DNA of 64,000 nt from ZC4RG30 sp963812195. Lineage in GTDB: Bacteria; Pseudomonadota; Gammaproteobacteria; Steroidobacterales; Steroidobacteraceae. The stretch lies in contig CAWEUI010000010.1 of NCBI GenBank assembly GCA_963812195.1, positions 1 through 64,000 of the forward strand, read 5' to 3'. Positions 1-11,076 of this stretch are shown one piece after another. Positions within the stretch are counted from its first letter, which is position 1. Each line of letters opens with the position of its first letter. Position numbers and translations under genes: made by a program. The notes beneath the pieces are model-generated. The model did no database searches. It saw nothing but the letters and a program-made list of their open reading frames with translations, and was not told the origin of the DNA.

Positions 1-1815
1 CAACGAAATCCTTGTAGCTCTCGCTGGCGACGACGGTCAGCACGTTGATCTGGTGGACCGTCGCCGGATCATCCATCCGGTCGCCGTGCTGGTTGACCGA
101 CAGCCGCAGGCCGCGCCCGACTTCCTGCCGGCGGGAAATCGTGTTGTCGCTGTGCTTCAGCGTGCAGATGACGAAGACGTTCGGGATTGTCCCAGCCTTC
201 GCGCAGCGCGGAGTGCGAGAAGATGAACCGCATCGGTTCGTCGAACGACAGCAGGCGCTCCTTGTCCTTCAGGATCAGGTCGTAGGCATCGACGTCGTCG
301 GTCTCGCCGGCGATCTCGCCGCGCGCTTCGACCGTCGGGTCGACGAGCCGCTTGGTCTTCTTGTCGATCGAGAAGTAGCCGTTGTGGGTCTTGCCGGCGT
401 CGATGCCCTTCAGGTACTTGCGTGTAGGCCGTGTCGTCGAACAGCGTCGAGCGATCTCGTTCAGGTGGCGTCGATACTCCTCCTCGAAGATCCGCGCGTA
501 CTCGCCCGCTTCTCGCCGCTGTCGTCGTACTGCCGGTACTTGGCGACCTCGTCGATGAAGAACAGCGACAGCACCTTGATGCCCTGCGCGAAGAGCTGCT
601 TGTTCCTTCTCGAAGTGCGCCTTGATCGCCTCGCGGATCTGGATGCGGCGGAGTGTCGCTTCGTTGACGTCGCCGGTCGCTTCACCGGCCTGCAGCTCTA
701 CGCCGTTGGTGAAGCTCGACCGTGTCGTTGACGGCGTCGATGTCGGCGATCGACGAAGCCCTGGTACTGGTCCAGCCCGCCCGACACGATCGAACAGGTT
801 GTCGTTCCGACCCGAGCTTGCGAATGACCGCTTGATCCCGCTCGCTCTGCTTCACCTCCATCTCGACCCGCGCCACGGGCGGCTTGCTTGCGAGATCTCG
901 ATCGCCTTCCAGGTACAGATAGGCGTTGGTGCCGGCTCAGGCCCTTGTACTGAGATGCCGCGCACGGCGATCTTCTTCACCAGCTTCTGGTTGTAGGCGT
1001 CCAGGGCATCCAGCCGGTGAACCTTGTTGTGCTCGGTCTTGTGGGTCGCCGAATAGCGCAGGATCATCAGCGGCTTGAACTTCGCGCAGCGCCTCCATCG
1101 TCTTCTTGCCTTCCATCTTCTGCGGCTCGTCCAGGATCAGGATCGGCCGGTTGCGTCTTGATCACGTCGATGGGCCTGCGCGACTGGAAGTCGTCCAGCT
1201 CCTCGTAGATGCGCCGGGCGTCCTTGCCCCGTGGCATTGAACGCCTGCACGTTGATGATCATCACGTTGATGCCGGCGTCGGACGAAAAGCTCTCCAGCT
1301 CGTGCAGCTGCTTGGAATTGTAGATGAAGAACCGCGCCTTCTTGCCGTAGCTTTCCAGGAAGTGGTCGGCGGTGATCTCGAAGCGACTTGTGCACGCCTT
1401 CGCGGATGGCGATGCTCGGCACCACGACGATGAACTTGCTCCAGCCGTAGCGCTTGTTCAGCTCGAACATCGTCTTGATGTAGCAGTAGGTCTTGCCCGT
1501 GCCGGTCTCCATCTCGACGTCGAGATTGACCGGTGCAGACCTTGCGCTTGCTGCGCACTCAGCTCGTCCGACGACTGACGGGCAGGTTCTGCCGCCGCTG
1601 GACGTCTGGATGTTCTCCAGGATCTGCACGTCGGTCAGGCGAACGTCGGCGTTCTTGAAGCCTCTCCTCGAAGGCAACGCTTGGCCTGCGCCTTGCGGCC
1701 GGGGTCGATGCGGTAGCGTCAGCGCCGGACGGTCTGCGGCTGGCCGGCGAAGCAGTCGACCACCGCCTCGACGGCGTTGGTCTGATAGGGCTGACTTCTT
1801 GAATTTGAGCTTCAT
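1..1815 (-). CDS. res: Type III restriction enzyme Res subunit (3' part outside window)
   Basis: This is the helicase/endonuclease subunit of a type III restriction-modification system, which with Mod translocates on and cuts unmodified DNA. It starts MKLKFKK at 1815, 18 bases after the mod stop, with a purine-rich GGAGCGGAG upstream, so the two are cotranscribed. Around residue 85 it has the superfamily-2 Walker A segment VEMETGTGKTYCYIKTMFEL, then KFIVVVPSIAIREGVHKSL. Further on, stitched from two frames, come LILDEPQKMEG (DEAD-box-like) and the ATHKTEHN segment. The reading frame is broken several times by single-base indels, as in the whole first 8 kb, so the native frame is inferred by joining family-like pieces. 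The C-terminal PD-(D/E)XK endonuclease domain would lie beyond the left edge. The family assignment is strong; intactness cannot be judged. Confidence 0.88.
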
Positions 1816-1833
1816 GCCGACGGCTCCGCTCCT

Positions 1834-3769
1834 CTAGATCGACTTGACGTCGGTGGCGGCGAGAGTGGCTTGAAGATCTGCTCGACATTGATCTTCACCG
1901 CGTCCGCCACGAAGCCGTTGTCGCGGAACACGACGCGCAGGGGCTCGCGGTCGGCCAGCTCCTTCACCAGATCCTCGTGACGCCGCGTGTCGAAGCAGGC
2001 GGCAAGGGCGTTCCGTCGACGAAGAAGACGGTCTTGCCCTGCGATCGTCTCGCTGCGGATCGGCAGCGTCAGGTCCACGCCCCAATCGAGCAGCACCTGG
2101 AACAGCAGGTCCTCGGCCGTGCGGTCCTTCCTTGATGTTGTCGACCAGCTGTCGAGCAGGTCGGCCTGCTTCACCTCGTCCGGGCGGTAGTAGACGTCCT
2201 TCATGTTCGAGGTGTCGACCTTGAGCACCCGGAAGCCGACATCGCGGTTCCAGTCCGGATGGCATTCGCCTTCGAGGATTTTCTTGCCGGCGCGGCGGAT
2301 GCGTTCCTTCGAAATCTCGGTGAAAGGTCTCAGAAGCCTGCCTTTGGCAAGAGCTATGGATCTTCCCATCTTGCTATCTTGCTCAGGCATCTGGATCAAT
2401 GTATGAAACCGTCGGATTGCCTCCGTCATCGAGCGATCTGTGCCATGATCCGCGCATGCGGCAGTCGTCGCGGAGCCAGCAGAAGAAAGTCCATACAATG
2501 AGATGCATCTCGACTTCACATCAGAAAATTCCTTGCCAATTCGCCTTGACTGGAAAGCCAAAGGTTTCGGCGTATCAGAACGGCTTCTGCCATCGAAATC
2601 AACATCACTTTACGCTTCATACCTCCATCTCAGGGTGTACCTACATCCTTGACTCAGCCAGATTTCTCTGGTGAGCGTCTCCTCCAACGTATCCAGATAT
2701 GCTCTTACCTGACAATCCGGTCGTTTCATCGTACGCCGGAAACCTATCTCCTCATTCAATCGCTCTTCTCAGGTCTTCTTAGTCACCGTGCCATACCTTT
2801 CCTCTTGCGGGGATTGAAACCTTTTACTCCCGGTGGAAGTCGTCGATGTCGTAGCACTAGTTCGGTCGATCCAGTGCATCTGCTGTACAAAACCACGCGG
2901 TCGCCAGAGCGCCTGCGGCGTCATTGTCAGGGTCTGCGATATGCTGTTGCCGTCTTCAGTCAAGTTCCTCATTTGACTCATAAAGCTCGAATGTTTCAGT
3001 CCTTCTGGCGATACATCAGAAAGATATATTCGTGCACCGACAGAAATCGTTAGCTCATTTTGCCTGGTTCTTTCTTCCAGATGAACATCGCTACAAAATT
3101 TTATTCTCCGAAAATTTCGTCGCATAATTGTAAGCAAGGTTTGCTGCCTCGCCATCATCAATGGAGATGAAGATGACCCCGTCATCGATAGAAGATTCCG
3201 TGCGACTTGAAGCCGCGGATACATCATGGACGAGCCAATCGGAATGAAATCGTCCATTCGCCTCCGTATTCGCAACCAAGCTGATTGCCTTGTTCATCAA
3301 TTTGATTGGCGCTGTCAAGATAGGAATTCGTGTGTCTTCCGCAGAAATCGTCATCGTAAATGAAATCATTCCCCGTGTTGTACGGGGATCGATATAGATC
3401 ATCTTGACTTTACCCAGATAGGTCTCCTGAAGCAGCTTCAGCGCTTCAAGGTTGTCGCCCTCGATAAACAGGTTTCGTGTCGTGTCGAAATCCACGCTCT
3501 CCTCACGGCAGGCCGTAGCGTCTTCGCGATCGGGGCGTTGGCAGCGAGCAGCGCTTCCCGCTTCCCGGCCAATCCAGCTGATACCGCTCCTGCGGCCCTT
3601 CGACGACGTGGTCGCTCAGCTCCTGCCGCAGCTGATCGAAGTCCACCGCCAGCTTCAGGCTCCCCGTCTCTCGTCCGTGGCCTCGGTCACGCAGCCGGGA
3701 AACAGCTCGCGCGATCTTCGCGATGTTCTCCTGGGTCAGGTCGGGCTGTGCATCTTCAGCTTTGTCCAT
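1834..3769 (-). CDS. mod: Type III DNA adenine methyltransferase Mod
   Basis: This is the modification and recognition subunit of the type III system, an N6-adenine methyltransferase. It begins MDKAEDAQPDLTQENIAKI at 3769 behind AGAAGGA and ends DVKSI at 1834, giving about 645 codons, normal for Mod. The N-terminus carries LKLAVDFDQLRQELSDH and VEGPQERYQLDWPG, then NLFIEGDNLEALKLLQETY. Adding one C to the C-run at 3384-3387 restores the catalytic motif DPPYNTGNDFIYDDDF. The SAM-binding motif I is seen as AGSATTA near 2480, and the conserved C-terminal part includes SKERIRRAGKKI and LLFQVLLDWGVDL. At least six indels interrupt the frame. The central part (about 2340-3480) is clearly AT-richer than both ends of the gene and than the genome, which suggests an exchanged core or target-recognition region. 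Confidence 0.88.
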
Positions 3770-3801
3770 GCTCGTCCTTCTCACTCTTCGTACGGCCGCG
3801 G

Positions 3802-4479
3802 TCACCGCTTCAGTCGTTCCAGTTCATTCTGGACCGCGCGCAGCTCGGCATTGATCTGCCACCTGCTTGTTGAATTGCTTCTCGCGGCCCAGCCGCGCCT
3901 TGATCCGCTCGACCTCACGCTTCTGCGCCTTGAGCTTCGCCATGCGCATGCGCTCCGCAACCCGGCGCAGCGTCTCGCGCCTCGCCATCGGGCCGCGCCG
4001 CCGGCATCAGCGGCTCAAGCAGCTGCTCGTAGAGCGCCGCCCAGGTTCAGCGCCACCGGCAGCGGCTGCGCGGCGCGTCCTCGGCTACCCAGTCGCCCTG
4101 GAAATAGTCGCCGACCACCCACTTGCCGGCGTCGGCCTCGCTCGGCCGCTTGTAGGCCGCCACCGCCTGACGCGTGCCGCCAGGCTCAGCTCGAAGATCA
4201 CGGAAAGCGGGATGGCCTTGTCGATGGCGCGCAGCACGTCGTCGATCCACGTCGCGGTGCCTTCAGGTGATGCCGAAGACCTGAATCTCCGGCACGCCGG
4301 GTTCGTCGCCGGCAGATTGATCGTCTCGGGCGCCAGCTTGTGCTGCCAGACGATCTGATCGACCTGCGCACGAAGAGATCCTTCAGGCGCGTGTGCCGCG
4401 CCGCGTGCGCGTAGATCTTGTTCTTGGGCATCACCCGGCCGAACGACAGCCGGCCTCGGGCCAGTCGAAGGGCGGTCAA
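3802..4479 (-). CDS. DUF4391 domain protein of the helicase/type III R-M operon
   Basis: This protein of about 226 residues sits between the SNF2 helicase and mod. The proposed start is TTG at 4479, behind GGAGG, and overlaps the helicase stop in a TTGA. The stop is at 3802-3804, 32 bases before mod. Stitching frames gives VMPKNKIYAHA, DQIVWQHKLAPETINLPAT and AVAAYKRPSEADAGKWVVGDYF, which are typical of DUF4391. The C-terminus is charged and probably coiled-coil (QNELERLKR). The function of DUF4391 is not established to my knowledge; the conserved position beside helicase and Mod genes suggests an accessory part of the same system. Several indels break the frame. I am fairly sure of the family and of the boundaries, less of the exact start. 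Confidence 0.78.
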
Positions 4480-7400
4480 TGCCTGCCTCCTTCGATCGAC
4501 CAGAAAGGCGATCAGCTCGAAGTCGTCCAGCCCCGCGATGGTGTGCGTCAGCGCCGTGGTCCGCCCGCCGCTGAACAGGCTGTCGATGTCCTTCTCTTCC
4601 TTCACCTCGATCATGGAGCGGATCGCCTTGCCCAGAAGGTCGGAGTAGCGTCCATCTTCGCGCCGTCCTCCGTGTGCGCGTTGAACATGCGGCAGACGCT
4701 CGCGGATCGGCTCGGACCGCCCCTTGCAGCTGGTCCGGACCAGGTCGAGCAGGCGCTTGACCTCGGTATGGTCGGCGATCGACCTCGCCGTCGTCGCCGA
4801 TGTAGACCAGGTAGTAGGGGTGCAGCCGGTTCTGCTGGTTGATGTTCACGCTGTCGTGGATGTTCCGCAGCGCGAAGATCACGCCGGGCTGCAGACCCAG
4901 ATCCGGCTGTCGGCGGGAACGACGGCGTGCATGCCGTTGGGCACATTGTCCAGCTCGCCTTGCTCCTTGACGTAGTTCAGCAGGTCCATGCGGAAGTCGT
5001 TCAGGCCGAGGTCGGTGATCGAGATGCCGGTCTTGACGTCCTCCAGCTCGATGACCTCCTCCTGCAGCCGCCGGAGCTGCTCCTTGCGGTAGGCGATGTC
5101 GTTGCGCTTGGCGGTGAGCACGTTGTCGTCGCCGGTGGCGGTCACGTCGGCGATCACCATGCGGTTTTCGACCCGCTCCTTGAGGTTGATGTATTCGTCG
5201 AGCGTGATGTCCGGCCAGTAGTTGACCAGCTGGATGCTGGCGTTGGGCGAGCCGATGCGGTCGATCCGGCCGAAGCGCTGGATGATGCGCACCGGGTTCC
5301 AGTGGATGTCGTAGTTGATCAGGTAGTCGCAGTCCTGAAGGTTCTGGCCTTCGGAGATGCAGTCGGTGCCGATCAGGATGTCGATCTCGCCGGCTCGTCG
5401 GGCAGGACGAGGCCTTCTCCTTCGAGCGCGGCGAGAACAGCGTCAGGAGCGACTGGAAGTCGTAGCGCCTTCTTCGAGCGTGGTCTTGGGCGCGTCCGAT
5501 GCCGGTGACCTTGCCGCGTATGCAAGCCGCGTCTGCTGCCAGAACGCCGGCGCAAGGTTGTCGTAGAGGTAGTTCGCGGTGTCGGCGAAGGCGGTGAAGA
5601 TCAGACCTTCGGTTGCCGGGGTTGAGCGGCCGTCGAGCTTCTGCTCGATCTGGGCCTTCAGGTGCTGGAGCTTGGCGTCGTCCGTCGGGCGTGACCTTCT
5701 CCATCGATGCGAGCAGGTCGCTCGATAACGCGAGGTCGGCCTCCAGGTCGTGCTCCCAGGACGGCAGGTCCATGTCGGCGAGGCTGATCTGGACCTTCCG
5801 CCGACTGCTGAATTCGTCGAGCCCGGACAGATCGTCGTCGTCCGGGTCGAGCGTCGCTCGAGCGTCGCTGGTCAGGTCGCTGACACTCGGCAGTCCGCCC
5901 AGTTCGCTCGAATTCGCTCGATCTGCGTCCAGCGTGCTCGTGATGGTTGTGCCGCAAGCTACCGCAGGGTGAGGCGGAAGGCTCGACCGAGCTTTCCAGG
6001 CGCTTGAGCAGATTGGCCGTCATCAGCGCCTGCAGGCTCGCTCGCGGTCGGCCTGCCTGAGCTTGCCGCGCCGCCCTCGACCTCGGTGTCGTAGAGCTCT
6101 TCGTACTTCGGCAGCCGGCTGGGCAGGATGTAGCTGATCGGCGCATAGACCGCGAGCTTCAGCAGCGAAAGCTGCGTGAAGATCTCGTTGAAGCCGATGA
6201 CGTCGGCGCGCTGCGGTCAGCGGGCAGTGGAACGAGAGCGGCTTGCGGCGCTCCGGGAATTTGCCGATGTCGCTTCGTGTCGTAGAAGGTCTCGATGTGC
6301 TTTCGTGACCGGGCGATGGTCACGCTGTCGAGCAGCTCGAAGAAGTCGAAGTCGAGCGCATTCAGGATGGCTGCGGCCGTCCGCTCTTCCGGCGGCAGCT
6401 TCGACCAGACGTTGAACGCCTTCTGGCTCGGCGGAAGATCTCCTCGATGCTCTGTCTCGGTCTGCAGCTTCTCGCTGAGGCTCTCCGACTCGCCCTCGTA
6501 GGCCAGCGCCAGCTGATTGCGCAGATCGTTGAAGCGGTTGTTGACCGGCGTCGCCGAGAGCATCAGGACCTTGGTCTTCACGCCGTCGCGGATGACCTGG
6601 TTCATCAGCTTCTGGTAGCGCGTCTCCCGATCCTTGAACACATCGTTGTTGCGGAAGTTGTGCGACTCGTCGATCACGACGAGGTCGTAGTTGCCCCAGT
6701 TCACCCGATTCAGCGGGATGCCGAAGGACTCGCCGCTGGTGCGCTGCAGGTCCGTGTGGCACAGCACGTCGTAGTTGAAGCGGTCCTTGGCGAAGATGTT
6801 GGTCTTCAGGTTGCGGTTGTAGTTCAGCCAGTTGTCCGCGAGCTTCTTCGGGCAGAGCACGAGGACCGATCGGTTGCGCAGCTCGTAGTATTTGATCACA
6901 GCCAGCGCGGTGAACGTCTTGCCGAGGCCGACGCTGTCGGCCAGGATGCAGCCGTTGTAGGTTTCCAGCTTGTTGATGATGCCGGTGGCGGCATCTCGCT
7001 GGAAGTTGAACAGCTTGTTCCAGACCAAGCTGTCCTGATAGCCGGTCAGGTCGTTCGGCAGGACGTCTTCGTTGATGTCTTCCAGGAACTCGTTGAAGAT
7101 GTTGTAGAGCATCAGGAAGTAGATGCGCTCGGGCGAATTTTCCTGATAGACCGAGGCGATGTGGTCGCAGAGCCGTTCGGTGACGTCCTGCAGCTTCTCC
7201 GCGTCGTTCCAGATCTGATCGAACAGCTCAGGTAGGTCGCTGTGATCGGCGGCCTCATCGAACTTGTTGACGAAGTTGGAGACCGCGTCGCCCTGCTGAT
7301 AGCCAAGATCGACGGCCGTGAAGCCGTGCAGCGGCATGTAGACCGTGTTGTCGGCACCCGCCTGGACGCAGGCAAATGGCTGCATCGGCGCCTTGCTGCG

Positions 7401-7768
7401 GTTGGACTCGGAAGCGGGCCTTCCGCCGCATCCAGTTCGGCGCATTCCCGGGCGATCGCGCGCTGCGTCAGCTTGTTCCGCAGCTGGATCTCGAACTCGG
7501 TGCCGTAGAGGCTACGCTCCCGTCCAGCCTTGGGAATGTGGAACTCCCGGCGCTCCTTCCTGATGCGGTCCGTCACCTCGCTCGGCACGAAGGTCGGGGC
7601 GGTGAAAATGAACTCGAGCTCTCGACTCTTCTCAAGCTCCGCCTTCAGCGCCTCGAACGCGTAGATCGAGAAGCACGAGGCGGCGACCGTGAGTCGGGCT
7701 CGCCGGCTTCACGGCAGCTGCTTCAGGTCGTCGCCCAGGAGACGGCTGATGTTATCTAGAACCTCCAT
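4476..7768 (-). CDS. PLD-like N-terminal/SNF2-family helicase
   Basis: This is a large (about 1097 codons) DNA helicase/translocase, first gene of the operon that continues into DUF4391, mod and res. It starts MEVLDNISRLLGDDLKQLP at 7768. The N-terminal about 200 residues (FIFTAPTFV, GTEFEIQLRNKLTQRAIA) match the phospholipase-D-like region that often precedes this SNF2 family. The SNF2 ATPase shows ILADSVGLGKTFTALAVIKY near residue 275 (Walker A), VVIDESHNFRN near 365 (DEAH-type box) and LMLSATPVNNRFNDLRNQL. The C-terminal helicase lobe shows IIQRFGRIDRIGSPNA near residue 825. The end, IDSLFSGGRTTALTHTIAGL, is typical of the family. Frames are broken many times by indels. It probably drives DNA translocation or remodelling in a defence context, which is inferred from its neighbours. 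Confidence 0.85.
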
Positions 7769-8047
7769 GAGCTACGCCACTTGCAGACCAGGATGGAGGT
7801 GTTTGGCGTCGGTCAACATACTGGATAAGCGCTCCGGCTTACTGGATAGGGGACCAGACATGCTTGTTTACGAATCCGACGGGCCGCCTGGGGTCGTGAG
7901 CCGAAAGTAACTTTCGTCGAAGCTTCATTGGGCGGCTTCATCCTTGAGCAGGCCTTGGTTTTTTTTGACCGCCCGCACTGTGCGCGACTTCACCAATCCG
8001 ATCAAGCGCTTGCACACCATAACGCCGGTCTCTGCCATGATCCGCCC
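7769..8047. promoter_or_regulatory. Divergent promoter region with 21-bp-spaced direct repeats
   Basis: This 279-base gap separates the leftward helicase/R-M operon from the rightward NERD helicase. It contains two exact copies of TACTGGATA at 7819-7827 and 7840-7848, start to start 21 bases, so they lie on the same face of the helix. It also holds a short dyad CGAAAG-TAA-CTTTCG at 7902-7916. This looks like a regulator binding site for the operon starting at 7768, but I see no clear -10/-35 elements and no regulator gene beside it. The binding role is inference. Confidence 0.45.
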
Positions 8048-9876
8048 GTGGCCACTTTCCTCTCCAGCCCATGGACCGGCGCTCGGGGCGCCATGCCTGG
8101 CGAACGGCGTTTTGCCGAGCGGCTGAAGAGCCTGCTCGAAGACGACTACCTCTGCTGGTACGACGTGCCCGTTGGGCCGCGGCACCAGCACCCGGACTTC
8201 CTGATCCTGCATCCGGCCCGCGGCATCCTGGTGCTGGAGGTGAAGGACTGGCGGCTGGACACGATCCGCGACGCGGACCCCACCAGCTTCACCATCGACA
8301 CCGGCGCGGGGCACAAGGTGGTGTCCTGCCCGCTGCAACAGGCGCGGCAGTACGCGCATGCGGTCACCGAGCTGCTGCGCAAGGATCCGCAGCTGGTCAA
8401 TCCGCGCCGGCTCGCCGTACGAAGGGCGGCTCACCTTTCCCTATGGCTACGGCGTGGTGCTCACCGAGATCACGCGCCACAAGTTCGAGTCCTCCGGCCT
8501 CGCCGAAATCCTTCAGCCGCATCTGGTGATCTGCAAGGACGAGATGACCGAATCCGCCGACGCGGAAGAATTCCAGGCGCGGCTGTGGGGCATGTTCAAT
8601 GTGCGCTTCGAGAGCAAGCTCACGTTGCCGCAGGTGGAGCGCATCCGCTGGCGGCTGTTCCCCGAACTGCGCATTCATCAGGCGGGGCTGGCGCTGGAGC
8701 CGGTGGCGCCTGCCCTGGCGGGCGGGCCGGTGGACGAGCTGCGCGTGATGGACCTGGCGCAGGAGGAGATCGCCCGCAACCTGGGCGATGGCCACCGCGT
8801 GATTCATGGCGTGGCGGGCTCGGGCAAGACGCTGATCCTCGCGTACCGCTGCCAGCATCTGGTGCGCACCCAGCACAAGCCGGTGCTGGTGCTGGTGTTC
8901 AACCGCACGCTGGCCGCGTGGCTGCGCCACCAGTTCGAGGCGCAGGGCATTGCCGAGCGGGTGACGGTGCGCACCTTCCATTCCTGGTGTGCCGACCAGC
9001 TGCGCACGTATCACGTGGCGCAGCCCGCGGGCGGTGGCTACGACGAGATGGTGCGCACGGTGAGCCGCGCGGTGGAGCGCGGGCAGATTCCGCGCGCGCA
9101 GTACGGCGCGGTGCTCATCGACGAGGGCCACGACTTTGCGCCCGAGTGGCTGCAGCTGGCGGTGCAGATGCTCGATGCCGAGAGCAACTCGCTGCTGCTG
9201 CTGTATGACGATGCGCAGTCGATCTACGGCGCGAACCATTCGCGCTCGTTCTCGTTCAAGAGTGTGGGCATCTCGGCGGCGGGCCGCACCGAAGATCCTG
9301 CGGCGCAACTACCGCAATACGGATGAGATCCTGCGCTGCGCGCGCGGCTTTGCCGAAGCGCTGCTCTCGCCGGTGGAAGCCGGCGACGACGGCGTGCCGC
9401 TGCTGTTCCCCGAAACCGGCGGCCGCAAGGGCAAGCCGCCGCGCTTTGCGCGCCTGGGCTCGATGCGGGCCGAGGCCGAGTACATCGCCAACCAGCTGCT
9501 GGCGCTGCATGCCGATGGCGTGCCGTGGAACGAGATGGGCGTGTTCCATACCGCGCCGTTCGTGGCCGAGGAAATCGCCGCGGCGCTCGAGCGCCTGCAG
9601 GTGCCCTTCGAGTGGCTGAAGGATGCGGCGTCGAAGAACTTCAACCCTTCCACCCCCACCGTGAAGCTGATGACGCCGCACAGCGGCAAGGGGCTGCAGT
9701 TCCGCGTGTGCGTGATCGGCGGCGTGGGCTACTGGCCGTATCACTCGGAAAGTGATGAGGCGCGGCTGCTGTATGTGGCCATGACGCGGGCCACGCATGA
9801 GCTGGTGATCACCAGCTGCAAGGCGAGTGTGTTCAGTGAGCGGTTGCAGCGGTTGTGTGCGCCGTTGGCGGCGTGA
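8048..9876 (+). CDS. NERD nuclease-domain superfamily-1 helicase
   Basis: This protein of about 609 codons has an N-terminal nuclease-related domain (NERD) followed by a UvrD/Rep-type helicase. The NERD part has PGERRFAERLKSLLEDDYLC and HPDFLILHPARGILVLEVKDW; D50, E64 and K66 fit a PD-(D/E)XK active site. Walker A GVAGSGKTLILAYR is near residue 255, the Walker B segment VLIDEGHDFAPEWLQL near 355, and the C-terminal EARLLYVAMTRATHELVIT is motif VI. The start is taken as GTG at 8048 (ATG at 8093 is an alternative). Two indels, near 8410 (CCGGCC read as CCGCGCC) and near 9290, break the frame. It is divergent from the type III operon and is probably a defence or repair enzyme. Confidence 0.85.
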
Positions 9877-9885
9877 GGCACCGTT

Positions 9886-11057
9886 TCAAGGTTTCCCGGC
9901 ACCGTCCTCGAACAGCTGCACATAGGCGTCGTAGCGGAACCGCCGATGCCGCATCTGTCCGGTAATCTCGCGTACCACACCCATCTTCTCCAGGCGATTG
10001 ACGATCTGGTTTGCGCCCGCAAAGGTGGAGCCCAGCAGCGCCTGGACGTCCTTCACAGTCAGGATCGGGTGCTGGTACAGCCGCTCCAGGACGCGGTGCC
10101 CGTTGCCGGCCGCGCGTCCGAGCTGTTCGGTGATCGCGAGCCTGTGCTGCTCGCGCAATTGAAGGATGCGCCGCGCGGTGTCGGCAGCCTGTACGCTCAC
10201 GTCCGCCACGCCCTGCAGAAAGAAGGAAAGCCAATCCTCGAAGGCGCCGGTGTCGCGGACTGCCTGCAGCCGCTCGTAGTAGGTCTGCCGGTGACCTTTG
10301 AAATAGTGCGAGAGATACAAGACGGGTTTGTGCAGCACGCCACGCTCGCACAGCAGAAAAGTGATCAGCAAGCGGCCCATGCGTCCGTTGCCATCCAGGA
10401 AGGGATGGATGGTTTCGAACTGGCTGTGCGCCAGGCCGATCTTCACCAGCAGCGGCAGTTCGTCGTGCTGATGCAGGAAGGTTTCGAGCTGGCCGAGTGC
10501 AGCTGGCACTTCTGTGGTGGCGGCGGGACGAAGGTGGCATTGCGCAGCGTGCAACCGGCCGGGCCAATCCAGTTCTGGCTGCGCCGCAATTCGCCGGGCG
10601 TGAGCCGCGAGCCGCGCACGCCCTGCATCAGTTCGGCATGGATCTCGCGGATCAGCCGCACCGAGACCGGCAGCTCGCCAAGTCGTGCCAGCCCGTGGTT
10701 CATCGCGCGCACGTAGTTGACCACTTCGTCCACGTCCCGCGGACGCGCAGCGTCGGCAAGCTGTGCTTCCTCGGCGAGCAGATCCTGCAGCGAGCTTTGC
10801 GTGCCCTCGATCTGGCTCGATAGCACCGCCTCCTTGCGCACGTACATGTAGACGAACAGGTCTGGATTCGGAAGGGTCTGGACGGAGCCGTCCAGGCGGC
10901 CAAGCGCACGGTCGGCCTCCGAGAGCTGCCGTTGGAGCTCGCCGGCAATGGCGACCGGCGGTGCCGGGGGCAAGGGGGCGGGCAGGAAGGCTCTGTAACC
11001 CTCCGGCTGCTGCTGATAGCGTCCTGCACGTAATGCTGTGTTTACTATGGCGGACAT
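9886..11057 (-). CDS. Class II Fic family protein with C-terminal winged helix
   Basis: This is a Fic-domain protein of about 390 codons; such enzymes usually transfer AMP from ATP to protein hydroxyl groups. The active-site motif HPFLDGNGRMGRLL fits HxFx(D/E)GNGRxxR. Near residue 85 SSQIEGT matches the (S/T)xxxE(G/N) inhibitory motif, and its place before the Fic core makes this class II. The C-terminus (HPILTVKDVQALLGSTF, ANQIVNRLEKMGVV) looks like a winged helix DNA-binding domain. One indel near 10515 (residue about 180) splits the frame; I treat it as a sequencing error. The start MSAIVNTALRAGRYQ lies inside a 12-bp inverted repeat, so autoregulation is plausible. No antitoxin gene is adjacent. 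Confidence 0.9.
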
Positions 11058-11076
11058 TGCCGCGCATAGTAAACAC
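11038..11076. promoter_or_regulatory. Perfect 12-bp inverted repeat over the fic start codon
   Basis: GTGTTTACTATG at 11038-11049 and CATAGTAAACAC at 11065-11076 are perfect inverted copies separated by 15 bases. The fic start codon (11055-11057) lies between the arms. Arm centres are 27 bases apart. The position suggests an operator, perhaps for the winged helix of Fic itself, or a structured translation-start region in the mRNA. The repeat is seen directly; its role is inferred. Confidence 0.6.

Noticed and set aside
9886..11057. fic as a naturally inactivated toxin gene.
   Set aside because: A single indel near 10515 is the only break and both halves are well conserved, including the active-site and inhibitory motifs.
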